The position numbers and the translations under genes were made by a program. Of a DNA stretch of 64,000 nt, positions 46,480-59,080 are shown piece by piece. The notes beneath the pieces are model-generated. The model was not told the DNA's origin. It saw only the letters and a list, made by a program, of their open reading frames with translations, and made no database searches. The first letter of the stretch is position 1. Each line of letters opens with the position of its first letter. The DNA is taken from positions 107,602,001 to 107,666,000 of the forward strand of contig CM032230.1 in NCBI GenBank assembly GCA_019009955.1. The letters are read 5' to 3'. The DNA is from Riptortus pedestris (taxonomy: Eukaryota > Arthropoda > Insecta > Hemiptera > Alydidae).

Positions 46480-46962
46480 TCCGTCACGCAGAGGCTGCGT
46501 TAGCTAAGCAAAACTCAAAGGTTCAAAACGCTCTCAAAAAGTAAAGGTTCAATGAGAACAATATTCGGTATCTAACCTTGTAATGAAGCGGTTCGTGATA
46601 TAACGGCTTATTGTAAATATGACATGAGTCGGAGTGGGGGTTTACAGAAGGCCGAAAACTAATAGATACAAATATCTCGGTTAATAATCAAGATAGTGGG
46701 AAAATGTACATAACAACATTTATAGAAAATTACATTTGAAATAAAATTGGTTCTATACAATTTTTCGATTCAACTTGTACGGAAATATTTAGAATCTTTG
46801 AAATTCGCTTTTAAACCCCCCTCACCCCCTCTCTTCAGGTCCGATTTCAGCCATTAACAAACTCGACCTTTAATAATGAAACGGTTATATATCGAGTTTA
46901 CGATCAAATAAGAATTGTGACCGCTAGAGTGGTAACACACAAGTATATATACTTACATACAT

Positions 46963-47029
<67 letters not shown>

Positions 47030-47145
47030 CACGCACACACACAAACACATATATATATAATTTTGAATGGGCCTCATTTTCGTGATCTACTAGGTAGGAT
47101 CGATGGACATTTGAGGAAATTTTTCGTAAATCACACAAACATGTT
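46480..47145 (+). mobile_element. HLE-1 copy T, (AC)n type, 3' end lost
   Basis: The 5' end is TCCGTCACGCAGAGGCTGCG. A long CA tract (about 46963-47042) with ACGC variants sits at the fixed site. It runs to TAGGATCGATGGACATTTGA and then joins copy U. Confidence 0.6.
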
Positions 47146-47149
47146 TATC

Positions 47150-47492
47150 ACATCTACCAAATTCAATAGTTAAACGTTTTATGTACAACTAAAGGTCAAA
47201 AAGCAAAAGGGAGAAATCCTAAAACGTACTATGATAATTATCTCCTTCAACATCAGTCGGATCAAAAAATGTTTTATAACCAATATTATTGACATTCAAT
47301 GTGGTTCTACACGTTGCTTTTATCATGAATGTTAACGGAGTTATTTTGTATTTTTGCGTTATCGGCCTTTAGAAAGCACCTCGCTTAAGATTTAAGTCTA
47401 CATGCACCAATAGGACTTAAGTTGTTCAGATGTCGACAACGTGTGTCATTCCTTTCTGTAATAAATCTTTAAGCAGCTCCTGCGGGTGGAAC
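47150..47492 (-). mobile_element. HLE-1 copy U, 3'-truncated, inverted to T
   Basis: Read from the minus strand, its 5' end is near 47492 (CAGGAGCTGC, then TTAAAGATTT). It goes through AAAATACAAAATAACTCCGT to TAAACGTTTAACTATTGAAT and stops before the microsatellite, where it abuts copy T. Confidence 0.5.
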
Positions 47493-47807
47493 TTTTCTCT
47501 CATGATATATATGCAATTTGCATTATAGGAGTATTTATGCACCTGCCTTTGATGACTCCCCTAATATCATATTCAAGGCTAGGATGAACAGCAATGGAGA
47601 CTATAAACAATCACTTTGACTCAAACAGTATTTCAAAGTCGAACGTTTCAATCATTACAACCTATTATGTCTTAGTCAATCTGATGACAATTACTATTTC
47701 TCGGAAAAAGGGGATCGTACGTACACTTGATCCGTCACTAGGGAAACTCTTATGGTCACTAGATGCCCCCGCAGAACATCTAAATACCACTCAGGGCCTG
47801 AATGCAA

Positions 47808-47841
47808 TATATATATATATATATGTATATGTATATGCATA

Positions 47842-47893
<52 letters not shown>

Positions 47894-47897
47894 TATA
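47808..47897. repeat. AT/GTAT microsatellite outside HLE-1
   Basis: A compound (TA)n tract with TGTA and TGCA interruptions. Neither flank shows the HLE-1 blocks. Confidence 0.7.
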
Positions 47898-48079
47898 AAC
47901 AAATTAAGCTGCCCCTTTTTTGGGGGTACCTATCGAGGTCAGCCTCCGTATCTGCCTTATTTAAGGTAATTATTTCCATTTTGGGTCTTATCTTTTTCGA
48001 TAGGGATGTTGCTAAGGGAGCAACAATAATAATAATAATAAAGTTAAACTTTATTATTGCATAAATGGAAATTCACTAT

Positions 48080-48380
48080 TCTGATGGATGCTATTGAATA
48101 TTAGTTGCTATTTGTCTCATTTCTCCAGTCTTTATATTCAGATATTGAAGGTATCCTGGAATTGACTGAGATATAACTCCTCTCGATCCAAACAGTAACC
48201 CATTTACTGTCCAATTTTGTATAATGTATTTACCTATTTTTTCTAAATTTACTTCTTGTTGTTGTTTACTTGTCTCGAATATTACTGTTGGATCAATGAT
48301 TATACCTTTGCCTTCTATTCTTGAAATGATAACAATATTCGCTCTTCTCATGGACTCATCTTATTAAGTATAGCCGACTT
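48080..48380 (-). pseudogene. Non-LTR retrotransposon C-terminal (RLE-type) fragment
   Basis: The minus-strand frame reads MRRANIVIISRIEGKGIIID, PTVIFETS, EVNLEKIGKYI and NGLLFGSRGVI. Insect elements of the R2-like group end with a similar (R)RADI..., KG(Y/I)ILDPT(V/I)RFE, E(V)N.EK and GL..GARGTI series, corresponding to the restriction-like endonuclease region. Only the C-terminal ~90 residues remain, and upstream stop codons end the frame. An AAT-type microsatellite lies just past its 3' side, at about 48025-48041. Confidence 0.5.
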
Positions 48381-48775
48381 CCTCATATATTTGCTATAAA
48401 ATCAATTTTTTTCAATTATTGGAAATAAAAGTACATTATCGAATTTCCTTACCCTTGAGGGTTACAAACAGGAAGCCCCATAGCTGCCATCTTAGGAACA
48501 CAAGAATCTATATTATATAATGGGAGGGGTGAATTAGGTTTCCTCTCCACTTGAACTTTATAGAAACACATTTTAATGGTTTCTTTTACGTAACTATTTT
48601 GTTTTGCTCTAAGTTTTCAAATTTGATAACCCGCTGGGTTACGTTCCACAACAATTTTATTTTAAACGAATCGAAAATAAATTTCAGCAAAGCGTATAAT
48701 CATCAACACAGTTCCTGTACTTTTCGAAAATATCTATGCTAGTTGTATTTCGGATGTATTCTATTTGTCGGTTAA

Positions 48776-49596
48776 TTAGCAGATTCCACTTAAGGGAAAT
48801 CAGCTTTTGAGGTCGTACTCATGACGCGTCTCTTGAAAAATGTCCATCGATCCTGCCTAGGAGATTACGAAAAGGAAGTCTGGTCAAAAGTTACACATTC
48901 GAAATTTAAACGTTTCATGCAAAACTGGTCTTATTTCAACCGTTAAATTCAAAATATCTCCGTTATTATGCGTCATATCGAAAAATTGTATAGAATCAAT
49001 ATTGTTGTGAATTTAATGCTCTATAAATGCTTTTATATACATGTTTTCTCAATTTTCCATATTAACCGAAATATTGACATTTTTTAGATTTCAGACTTCC
49101 GTAAACCCCCACTTTCAATCATGGCACGTTAAGAAAGTGCTAATAAGTCATGAACTGTCTTATTTAAACCGAAATACCAAATATTGTGTTCAACAACTCT
49201 TTTCTAGATGAGATACATGAAAATACATTCAGATGGCACACCCGCTCTCGACTTTTGTTCTTGGATTAATAAAATTAGAGTGATTGAGATTATTCCGATT
49301 CATTCTAAATTACAGTTCTAAATATTTTCCAATAAAATCAATGTATTATATTCAGATATATTTCAGTAATTGATTTTCTATCTATCTATTCAGCTCTGAG
49401 AGGTTGGCTGAACTGTTTGTTTACAATTCAGGCGCTTCCTCTCGTGGAAGTTATTAAAATGTAAATTGACTGAATTATCATTTGTATTTATCCATTTAAT
49501 ATTCAAGATGGAGTTGAGTGTTAACCAGTATGTAGATTTATCTGTTGTTAAACGTCACGTGGGAAATCTACTTAGTTTATGATGGCCCTGACGGCT
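48776..49596 (-). mobile_element. HLE-1 copy V, full-length long form, no microsatellite
   Basis: 821 bp with both ends (a 3' palindrome with one change, and a 5' end GCCGTCAGGGCC with a lost hairpin arm). The sequence passes from AACTTTTGACC to the CATTCGAAATTTAAACG region without any repeat tract. Confidence 0.55.
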
Positions 49597-50549
49597 TTTT
49601 TTTATTTGATCTCTATGACATTCGATATTTGATGTCAAGTAAACTTTAAGGTACGATTCGTTCGTAGTGGAAGTCGAGCCCTAGGGAAGTGGAGACTTAG
49701 AGAAAGGGTAAGAAGACAATTTTTAATGTTCAGTTAATGCGGTTTTTATGATCATCTATTTTATCAATAAACGTCTCATGCTCGGGTTACATTGCAAGTT
49801 GTATTTATTTACTTTTTAATAAGAGAGTAACGCTGATTTAACAGCCTGGAAGAGGTCTTGCAGAATTGTAGAAGAGTCGCTGAAAACCGCCAATGAATGC
49901 CCAAGTGGATAGGTCCAGGTCCTTCTAGGACTGTAGCACTGTTAGTGAAAGTAAGCAAATAAGCCAATTTTTAAGTAAATTCGCAAACAACCACCGCGGC
50001 GAAAGGCAAAACATTACCGATAAATGCTCTCAGTATGTTAATGAGTTGGTCATGTTTATTCATGCGTACATTTCAGGCAAGGGAAATTAGAACACATTAA
50101 CAAACACTATGTGCCTGAGCTGTTTATCCCAAATTAAACACAGGTATTAAAAACATTTAAACATGCTCAATATGCAATGAGGCTTATGCAAACTAAAATA
50201 AACTATTATCTTAAAATAATGCACATATTTTGAAATAAATATCAATACACTTAAGTCGGCTTGCGACAAAAATAAATTCCTAACCGTTTTCCCCACCGGA
50301 AAACATATATCATATCTAATATGCATTTGCACCGGGATTCCGTCGACATAGGGAAAATAACTGTGACAAGGAATATGATCTTAAACTGAATAGAATATAA
50401 TGTTTCCGGAAGTTGAAAAAGAGTATACTCTGTGTTTAAACAGCATCATCAGTAATGAACTCCAAGTAAAAATATTGGACAGATGGTGCTAGTAGACGCG
50501 TTGTGTGGATTATGATCATTTTAAAATTTAGAAGCTGAATAAAATTCAT

Positions 50550-50694
50550 ACCTTCCCTAAATAAAATTCATTTCAGAGGAAAACAGGCCTACTGTGTACA
50601 TCCAAAATGATTCGTTCCTTTATCACCCAGCTTCTCTGTAAGAATTAGGATATTACTTAACTTGAAAACTTGATAAATATACTAAGAATAGAAA
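50550..50694 (+). repeat. 145 bp direct repeat, left copy
   Basis: Identical over its whole length to 50962-51106 (offset 412). Its last bases GAATAGAAA are followed at once by GTCCGTCACGCAGG, the 5' end of HLE-1. Confidence 0.95.
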
Positions 50695-50695
50695 G

Positions 50696-50743
50696 TCCGT
50701 CACGCAGGGGCTGCGTAAACTAAGCAGATTTCCCACGTGAAGT
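50696..50743 (+). mobile_element. HLE-1 5'-terminal stub W
   Basis: Only the first 48 bp is present, with an intact hairpin (ACGCAG-GGG-CTGCGT) and GCAGATTTCCCACGTGAAG; homology then stops. Near-consensus sequence suggests it is young. Confidence 0.7.
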
Positions 50744-50961
50744 TAGTAGACCGTATTAATAAAGATGCAAGAAGTTAAATGTCTGAATTTATTGGAGTGG
50801 ATTGCAAAATATAGAAGTATGTTAATTTGGATGTTCACAGCAGGCCTATTTTCCTCTACAATACGTTTTATTAAGGCAAAGTACCCAGCCGTGGTGCAAG
50901 CTAGTGTTCTCTAACGCTCTCTTAAAAGGCACTGAAGATGGAGCTGTTACTCTGAAAATGC

Positions 50962-51106
50962 ACCTTCCCTAAATAAAATTCATTTCAGAGGAAAACAGGC
51001 CTACTGTGTACATCCAAAATGATTCGTTCCTTTATCACCCAGCTTCTCTGTAAGAATTAGGATATTACTTAACTTGAAAACTTGATAAATATACTAAGAA
51101 TAGAAA
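50962..51106 (+). repeat. 145 bp direct repeat, right copy
   Basis: It is continuous on its left with GCACTGAAGATGGAGCTG, an arrangement also seen in a diverged form at about 53090-53170. This is therefore probably the original copy. Confidence 0.95.
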
Positions 51107-51109
51107 AAT

Positions 51110-53180
51110 AAGCATAGAAGACTATAACTGAAATAAAGACCACATATATTTAGGGCAATTTCATAAATGGAATTAAGAATAGGAATTTTTGGAGGAAAAA
51201 AAGAACTGATGAACAATCTAATAAGATATAGTTCAATTCAAAATGTGTTCCACGTTTCCGTGATTCTCCTGTCTCTGTGACAAGTCATCAACCTATATTT
51301 ATTTAAATATATATAGGTAATACAGAAATTAAATATTCTACCAACATGGCCATAGATAGGAAATGGGCTGAGCCCGGCTTAAGGCTTGGGAATGTTAGAA
51401 TAAGAAGTCACTCCTCCAAGCAGACGTCACACCACATTTTCTCCTTAGTAACGACCATAAGGCTAGAAATTAAAGCATAATTAATTAAAATCAGTACATT
51501 TAGTGATTTAATAACTGAATGGGAAGCCGGTGGTTATTAGGGCTAAAGTGAGGCTACATAATCCACCATCCTCAGAAAAGTGAGAACTTGATGAAGGTTC
51601 CTACACCAAGCAAGAAAGAATCACATAGTCCAAAAGTTTGTCCAAAAAATGGAGCGCCAGTTTCGGCACTGGAATACTGTGAGCACTAACGAGTGACATA
51701 CACTGAAAACTCTGTCAAAATGACTAATAATTTGATCTAGATCCCGCTCCTATATGTTAAATTCCGTCTTCACACAGGTCTGCGAATATGATGCGGACCT
51801 TTAGTGTGAGAGACACACTCACCTACATAAATGTGTATTTGTATATGTATGTATATGCATATATATATTTTGTTATCAGAGCATGTCTTAAGGGAGATTC
51901 GGTGGGCTCTTAAAAGAAATTTTTGAAAATCACCTTTTGAGCACAACCTATATTGATATTTTCTGTTGAGGTAAATCAACTAAAACTATGAGATTCAGGA
52001 CTTTGAATTATAGTAAACTGTATTGAATTCTAAGTTCTGGGCTCTTAAACCATGACGGTAAAAGCTTAACTTACCGCGACGCTAAGTTCTTATTTAAGGT
52101 GTTAATGAATCTTAAAAATTCAAAAAGATGAATATCAAAGAAATTTTATGCTTTAAGTAAAATATATAATTATACTCATATCTATTATATATATTCAGAA
52201 AAGTGGTTCTCAATGTTTCTATTAAATAGATAAACTTAAAATAATATGATCGACATAACAAAAAACCTGGGCTTAAAGACATTCCTAAAAATACTGTAAA
52301 TTAGCATGTTTGGCGGTGATCCGCTATCTTTCGATCCAATAGCATGCTACCCATTAAATATTATTCTAATTTTTTATTTATAGGATAGGAAGAAGTAGTT
52401 GGACGGTTAGGTGTTATTGAGAGTAAATTCACAATCCAGTTTTGTCTAGTGAAACCTAACGAAGCCATAATCAATAACCCAGGAGGGGAGTCCGGAAGTT
52501 AAACTTTCCAGTTTAGAGTTCAAAGTATTTGCTCAACCTAGTTCATTTTGCAAATTAATTTAATATACACTTAACACTTTTTGCTTACAACTTAACTTCA
52601 TAATGTATTTTATTTGGGAAGCTCAGAATTTTTTAAATGTTTGCAGACCTTATTAGAAACATTTAGAAATAGAGTTCAATATGGATTCTTGGAAAATATA
52701 TAGCAATACGGCCATTCATGATTTATTTAACGGATTTTAAGTTGAAGTTAATTAAAATAAAAATAATTTGCTCATTGTGAAATTTTTTTATAAGACCTTC
52801 ATATTTGGAGCCCGTCTTAACGCCTATTAGGACAGTAATTACAAAAATATTGAGTACCCTTTTGAAACTTTTTAATGCCTCTACACGTTTTACGCCATTT
52901 CTGGCACCTGTTCAGGAGCTGTTTGGACTGCAAAGAGTAGGGCGATCCCTCCTAAATTTTTACACAATTAGTGGAGATTCCCTTTAAGATAGGACTTACG
53001 AGGACTGTGTTCCATCTGTCAAGGATCAGTACACCCCTCCAGATTTTCACAGAGCTCTAAAGCAACCTAATCTGGCACTGAAGACGGATCAGCTGCTATA
53101 AAAGTGCACTCTGTCTTAATAAACGTATTGTGAAAGAAAACAGGCCTATTTTATTCATCCAGATTGATTCGTTCCTCTAC
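51110..53180. other. AT-rich region, no gene recognised
   Basis: A very degenerate HLE-1 3' end may lie at 51830-51986 (TCTTAAGGGAGATTC, then CTTTTGAGCACAACC). At 53060-53170 lies a diverged relative of the 50930-51040 sequence. The 60-codon frame at 52805-52987 is unrecognised. Confidence 0.3.
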
Positions 53181-53184
53181 CATC

Positions 53185-54416
53185 CAGGACCCGGCAATCG
53201 GCAAACGTGCACAAAACAAAAGTTCTTTACTTTGTTATTTAGAGCAACTTTTGTTCCATTCACATTTGTCGTATAATGAAATAAATACGGGTTATACGCT
53301 AAATCTGTAGCGGGAGTCGACGATTTTATTAGTACTTATTTAAGTGTTTTTAATATAGGCATATTATGACAAATAATGTTATGTTTTAGTCTTATCTATT
53401 TCGATTATTTAGTTCTAAATATGATTAGGATTAGTGAAATTATAAATCTCCGCCCCCCCCCCTCATTTATTTATTTTCCCTAGAAAATAATTTTGTTATT
53501 TATTTCCAATAGAAATTCAAACTATAAGAGGTTTTCCATTATTTAATTAGTATAATGTATTATTTAAACAGAATCATGCTGAATTTCCTCAAGGAGTGAT
53601 AGCGGAAGTAGTAGGGAATCAAACTCTTTGATTTTGGTAATATATTATCTTATTTCCGATATCTTCATGATATTGAAATAAATATGTACTATCACAACAA
53701 TTAAACGTTAATGGTAATGCCATAATGACAAAAGACAATATGCGTTTAAACTCGATGTGATTGTTTAAAGTATTACTTACGTTGCAGGGAGGGCAGCGAT
53801 CTCTTCCCCTCGACTAGCTTTTTGAATATAAATAAAATTATTTTTATGGTAACACTATTATTTAATTCCATCAGGTAGATAAATTATTACAATAATATTT
53901 TGAATCAATAATTTAAGGAGAAGAATGATGATAACTCTAATGCGAGAGCGGAAATAGACGGGAAGCTAATAAAGTTAATTGAGTTTACTTATTTCCTGTC
54001 AAATGCTGGCATAACGGGAAGTGATTTCCACTGAGATCTACTATTATGAATATAACCTTACGTGCTAAACTATGCTTAAACTATATGTGCTCGGATTGGG
54101 TTTTAGAAGGAAATATGTTCATTATAGATGAAATTTAGTTGTAATACATACTATTCATGATAATGGTTTGAATTATTCAAAAACGGTGAGTCAAAAAGTG
54201 TAGAGGGATACATTAAGAACACATTTTCATTTATTCTTCATAACGAAAATTTCTATTCTATTAATACGCAAAATTTACCCTTTAGGATTGATTGGCTATT
54301 TCGCAAAAACATTACGTCGTGGAGGGAAGTGTATTTGTACACATGTCTTACTATAAGAATACCATCATTAGTCAGTCAACAATGATTTCCCGGGCATCGC
54401 CGGGTACCTTAGCAAG
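53185..54416 (+). mobile_element. Hel-2 copy, longest in the window
   Basis: Starts in a partial 5' unit (AAACGTGCACAAAACAAAAG, then AGCGGGAGTCGAC) and continues through a body that matches the reverse complement of 1-220. It ends CCCGGGCATCGCCGGG, TACCTTAG, CAAG, T. The stem CCCGG/CCGGG before the end is the Helitron-type hairpin. No open frame; non-autonomous. Confidence 0.65.
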
Positions 54417-54879
54417 TATTATATATGTACACACACACACACTCACATTCCACTACCCGTGCACTAACTACGCAGTCCCTCATTCAAGTTCTGACCTTGC
54501 TTGACTTATGCGACTGGTCACTTTACCACTTACTCGTCAGCTCAAAAATACATTCTACATACATTCTTCAAAAGTTGTTTGAACAACTATCTACTTATTT
54601 CATTGTGATTTCGATTGGAGTGTTCGTCAATTGAGAATCTCTCTGAGTCAACTACCTCGAATCTGTAAAACCATTTCTTTTTTACACAGTGAATTTTCAT
54701 CGTCGGCTGAAGTATATTCTAACCAATGAATTACCACTGTCTACTTCCCCAACCCCTAGCATCTTCGAAAGAACATTTGTTGTATTTTATCAATTGAACA
54801 ATATGGTTCTTCCACCATGTGATCAAATCCATTTATATTTATAGATGTAGTTGAGAGGGAACACTTCTTATGACCAGAT

Positions 54880-54980
54880 TTTTCGTTGAAGGGAAGCTTA
54901 TGCAACTTTTTCCATTATTGCTGACATTCTTGCGAAGAGAAGCTTATGCAACATATTCCATTATAGCTGCTTTTGTCGTG
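54880..54980. repeat. Short tandem duplication, about 52 bp unit
   Basis: GAAGCTTATGCAAC and the following ATTCCATTAT-type sequence occur twice in succession. Confidence 0.6.
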
Positions 54981-55599
54981 AGGATTATGGACTGTTTTCG
55001 TTGGCAACAGCTGAGGCCCACCCCTCATGTTAGCGTTGTACACTCTTATTAGTATATTGACAGCACGGAGGTGAACACCGTCATAGAACTGTCACAGCTG
55101 TCATCCATACATTTCACCTCTTTGTCCTCTGAAACCGAATAGATAGATTAGTGATCGATATATCTACCCCATATCAGAAGTACGAGGAATACGAACAGGT
55201 GGCGAGGTCACATGTTTTACCAGAAATGCTCAGATATAAATGAATTAAAGCTCTACAACGAATCAGATGCTATTTTACAAAGTATTTCTAAATAAGCAAT
55301 TGCAAAAGTTATGTAGTCAAACGTATTAGTGCCTTCATCTCATGCTTCAAAAGGCTCAATTTATTTATTATTTCGCTTGTAGTAAGCAACTCAGCTTTTA
55401 TTTATGAAGCAGCGTTTTTAGACTTGGTCTGTTATCATGAGACAACATATTACACTAATGTAAATAAATAATAAATTTGATACATGCAGAACGAGTACAA
55501 CACAGCGATTGAAACAGCGAAATAAACATTTTCGAGTGAAGACAAAAACAATATAATCACGCAACGTACTTCCAAGTATCTTACATACTAAAAAAAGGG

Positions 55600-55823
55600 A
55601 GGCTCAGGTTAGGCATGCGAGTTAAAGCGTTGACCTTAATATCACATGGCAAACCTAGAGTGGCGAGTTCGATTCTCGCCTGGACAAAGGAAATTATTTA
55701 GTGACGGAATTCATTAAATAACATCCTAAGTCCCACCCTGGCTAGAAAAGGGTGGTAACCTGTAGATAACCCGTCCCAATTAGCCTTAGTTGCAAAAAGG
55801 TGGACGTTAATAAATAATAATAA
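55600..55823 (+). mobile_element. SINE-1 copy 4
   Basis: Complete, with the best-preserved B box region (GCGAGTTCGATTCTCGCC) and a GGCTCAGGTTAGGCATGCGA head. The tail is AATAATAATAAC. A tRNA with a long variable arm (Ser/Leu type) would fit the head length; this is inferred. Confidence 0.75.
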
Positions 55824-55834
55824 CATAATAAAAT

Positions 55835-56250
55835 TCCGTTGAAAACAATATTTGGTATTTAAGCTTGGTATAATACGTTCATGAGATATTCGCTTAGAAA
55901 CGAACGATGAATAAAAGTTTAGTGAGGTGTAGCTTAATATTGGAAGATAGATAAAAAGTGTACAGAACAACATTTATAGAAACTTAAATTAAAATCAAGA
56001 TTGGTTAAAACCAATTTTCTGATTCGACTCATAATCACGAAGATATGCTAATATATCCAGTTTGGTAATGATCAAGTAAAAATGTCTACTCCCGGAGTGG
56101 TAACAGACCGCTACATATAGAATGTGCGTGTGCGTGTGTGTGTGTTTTATATATATATATATATATATTTATATAATGTAATTTTGAACGGACTTCATTT
56201 ACAGCAGCAATAGCTGACTTCTTAACTCTTCAGGGGAATCAGCTAGAACG
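55835..56250 (+). mobile_element. HLE-1 copy Y, 5'-truncated
   Basis: From AACAATATTTGGTATTTAAG through TGGTAACAGACC and a GT then AT tract (56124-56168) to a decayed end (CAGGGGAATCAGCTAGAA). Confidence 0.5.
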
Positions 56251-56755
56251 TACTGTATTATATTAAAGGTGTACTTAAATAAATTTCAGACTATTCAAAG
56301 CATATTTTTCGCTATTACTAACGAAGTGAGCAGTTTGTATAATAAGCCTATAATCTCGGTGTAAGTATACGTATAAGGGCTGATGGGTTGAGATCTAAAG
56401 GGCGGTGTTAGTATTTGAAAGGCAGAGGATGTGGCCGATAAAAGAGGTGGTTCTGAAGACAGCTGATCTATCGTATCCTAAGTCATTGAGGAGAGTTGAG
56501 TGACCTTCAAGTATACAAGATGACGTCCGATAGGAGGCACCTCTTAACGCGGGGCTTTTCCCGCCTTTAAGCCCTTTCATCGCTCTATTCCAGCTACCTT
56601 CCTTCTATTTAAACACCTTTTTTTTTGTTCACCTCAAGCAAAGATTACTCAAGAATAATTAAACATCACTTGCTCCAGGAACATAACTTCAAGAATTAAC
56701 AATAGTATATATTAAAAACTTCTAATTTGGGAAGAACTACCACAGCTATAAAAAG

Positions 56756-56818
56756 TACGTCACGCAGGGGTTGCGTAAACTAAGAAGATATCCCAATGGA
56801 AGATTTACAACATCTAAC
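56756..56818 (+). mobile_element. HLE-1 5'-terminal stub Z
   Basis: TACGTCACGCAGGGGTTGCG, then CTAAGAAGATATCCC and TTTACAACATCTAAC; homology ends after about 60 bp. Confidence 0.55.
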
Positions 56819-56998
56819 AAGGAAGTTTTATATATAAATATAATGGTGGTACTACGGTAATCAATTTAATAGTGATAAAATGATTGAGGATAGGTTATAG
56901 TTTCAAAATTACTATTCTGTACAAAAAAAAAAATCTTTCAGAAGGGAACCACTGTCTTTTCTCTACTGCCATCTGTTCATAATAGAGGTTTTAAAATT

Positions 56999-57172
56999 AT
57001 ATTTTAATTTTAATAATATAATAAACAGTTTAAACAATAACTTTTAGAAAACAATTAAAAATTATTAGGCCTCATAAACTAAAGTACAACGGTCGGCTCG
57101 AAAGTGTTCTACTATATTAGATAAGAGTTGATAAGAAAAGAAAACCATTTAAAGCAACTGAATTAATAAAAG
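56999..57172 (+). repeat. Long direct repeat flanking HLE-1 copy AA, left
   Basis: It matches 58035-58168 with a few substitutions and about 40 extra bases. It ends GAATTAATAAAA immediately before the HLE-1 5' terminus. Confidence 0.85.
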
Positions 57173-57932
57173 TCCATGAAGTGGGGGCTGCGAAAACTAA
57201 CTTGATTTCCCACGTGAAGTTTAACAATAGATAAATCTTCATACTGGTAACACAACACCACCGTGAATATTATGCGAATAATACAAACGATAATAAGAAA
57301 CCTCCCGACGGAAAGCATCTGAAATGTAAACAAACAGTTCTGCCAACTTCTTACCGGAAAGAAATTACTGGAATATATCTGAATATAACGTATTAAATTG
57401 ATTGAAAACTATTTACTAAATCTATCACTGTAATTTATCTCAATCAATCAAATTTAAGTAGTCCAAAAACTTAAGAAGGAGGGGGGGGGGTCACCAGACC
57501 ATATTTGCGTACATCTCGTATAATAAGTGTCTCTTGAAAACAATATTTTCTATTCGAATGATGTGGTGTATTACATAACCGAGTACTGTTTATGTAACAT
57601 GAGTAGATGTGGGAGTTTGCTGACAGCTGAAAACTGAAAAAATGCAAATATCTCATCTCGGTTAATATTCAAGATAGAGAATAAATGTATTTAACACTAT
57701 TTATAGTACATTTAATTTGCTATAAGATTGATTCTATCCTTTATTTCGATCCCACGTATAATAACGGAAATATTTCGAATTTACAAAATTCTCCCCCTCC
57801 AAACCCCCCTCCCCCTGGTCCGATAACAAATTTCAGCCGTTAACAAACTTGAACTTTCTTTTTCCATAAAACGACTAAATATCGAGTTTGGTAACGATTA
57901 AACATTAATTGCGACCGCTAGAGCGGTAATAG

Positions 57933-57994
<62 letters not shown>

Positions 57995-58034
57995 GAACGG
58001 ACCTCATTTTCGTCAACTCCTAGGTAGTATCGAT
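57173..58034 (+). mobile_element. HLE-1 copy AA, long form lacking its 3' end
   Basis: 862 bp from TCCATGAAGTGGGGGCTGCG through a G-run (57481-57490) and an (AT)n tract (57937-57988) to TAGGTAGTATCGAT. It stops there, about 70 bp short of the terminal hairpin, exactly where the right repeat begins. Confidence 0.65.
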
Positions 58035-58168
58035 TATATTTTAATTTTAATAATATAATAAACAGTTTAAACAATAACTTTTAGATAGCAATTAAAAATT
58101 ATTAGGTCTGATAAACTAAGAGTTGATAAGAGAAAGAAAACAATTAAAGCAACTGAATTAATAAAATC
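58035..58168 (+). repeat. Long direct repeat flanking HLE-1 copy AA, right
   Basis: TATATTTTAATTTTAATAAT to GAATTAATAAAA, then TCATTGCAT. The end therefore shows the flank without the element. Confidence 0.85.
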
Positions 58169-58750
58169 ATTGCATATTTCATGAACATTTTTGCATCAGC
58201 TGTAACTGATATGAATCTTTGTCAGATATTAGTTTGACATGATTTGAACAACAAGTGTACAAAATAAGAATGACTAATTTATCATGTTGTTGGACCTTGA
58301 CTTTGATTGTCGCTGAGCGAACAAAACACCGATCAATTGGTTTTAATTCATTGAAGGCCTCACTAAATGAACTTGACTGCCTCACCTTCAATGAATATAG
58401 GTACCAGCAATTGACAAACCCTACGGATAGCTTAATACAATACAATAAAACTAATTTAAGTTTAATAGTGGCCAATAAATGCTTACAAATAAAATCAACA
58501 TTTCAATAATTAGAAAGAAAATACGTTATCGGAGTAAATTTAATTTTTATTTATTTAAAGATTTACATCTTGTACAAATTAAATAAACAAATAACAATTC
58601 TGTCTTTTTAAATAAATAATTATATCCAAGTTCTTGAGACGAACAATAATATGACAATAAAAAAAAGCAATATAGTGTAAATAGTAAAAAATAGTACATA
58701 AAAGATAACCAAAATCATTTTATAAACCCTTTTCCGTCTTAATATAACAT

Positions 58751-59080
58751 TTAGTTGGAGCGTGGTCCATCAGCACTTATAGATTCCAGAGTATTGCATG
58801 GAGATGTGATGAAGCAGTAAATCTTGTGTAGTTTTTCGAGGCTATCGATACTAAGCATCTCTTCAATTTTATGCACATCACTGACTGCTGAGGAAAGTGT
58901 TTGTAGATATTTATTTAAGTCTTCAATGAGCTTCTCACAGTAGAGAAGTGTATGTGACAGGCTATTAGGGATGAACTGATTACAAAAAGTGCATGGTTCC
59001 TGAGCTTTGAATGAGAAAGTTTTGTTGCGTTTTGTGATTGAAGTTTGGTGAATTCTGAGCTTGATACTCTTAATTGGCTA
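58751..59080 (-). pseudogene. Non-LTR retrotransposon ORF2 C-terminus
   Basis: A minus-strand frame of about 105 codons without Met, ending TAA at 58751. It contains EPCTFCNQFIPNSLSHTLLY then CEKL, a C-x2-C...H...C cluster like the Cys/His motif near the C-terminus of jockey- and I-type ORF2 proteins. IKLRIHQTSITKRNKTFS precedes it. Only this 3' end survives, which is usual for 5'-truncated non-LTR copies. Confidence 0.45.

Noticed and set aside
58255..58509. 84-codon forward and 98-codon reverse frames at 58179-58509
   Set aside because: They overlap on opposite strands and neither has a recognisable motif; at most one could be real.
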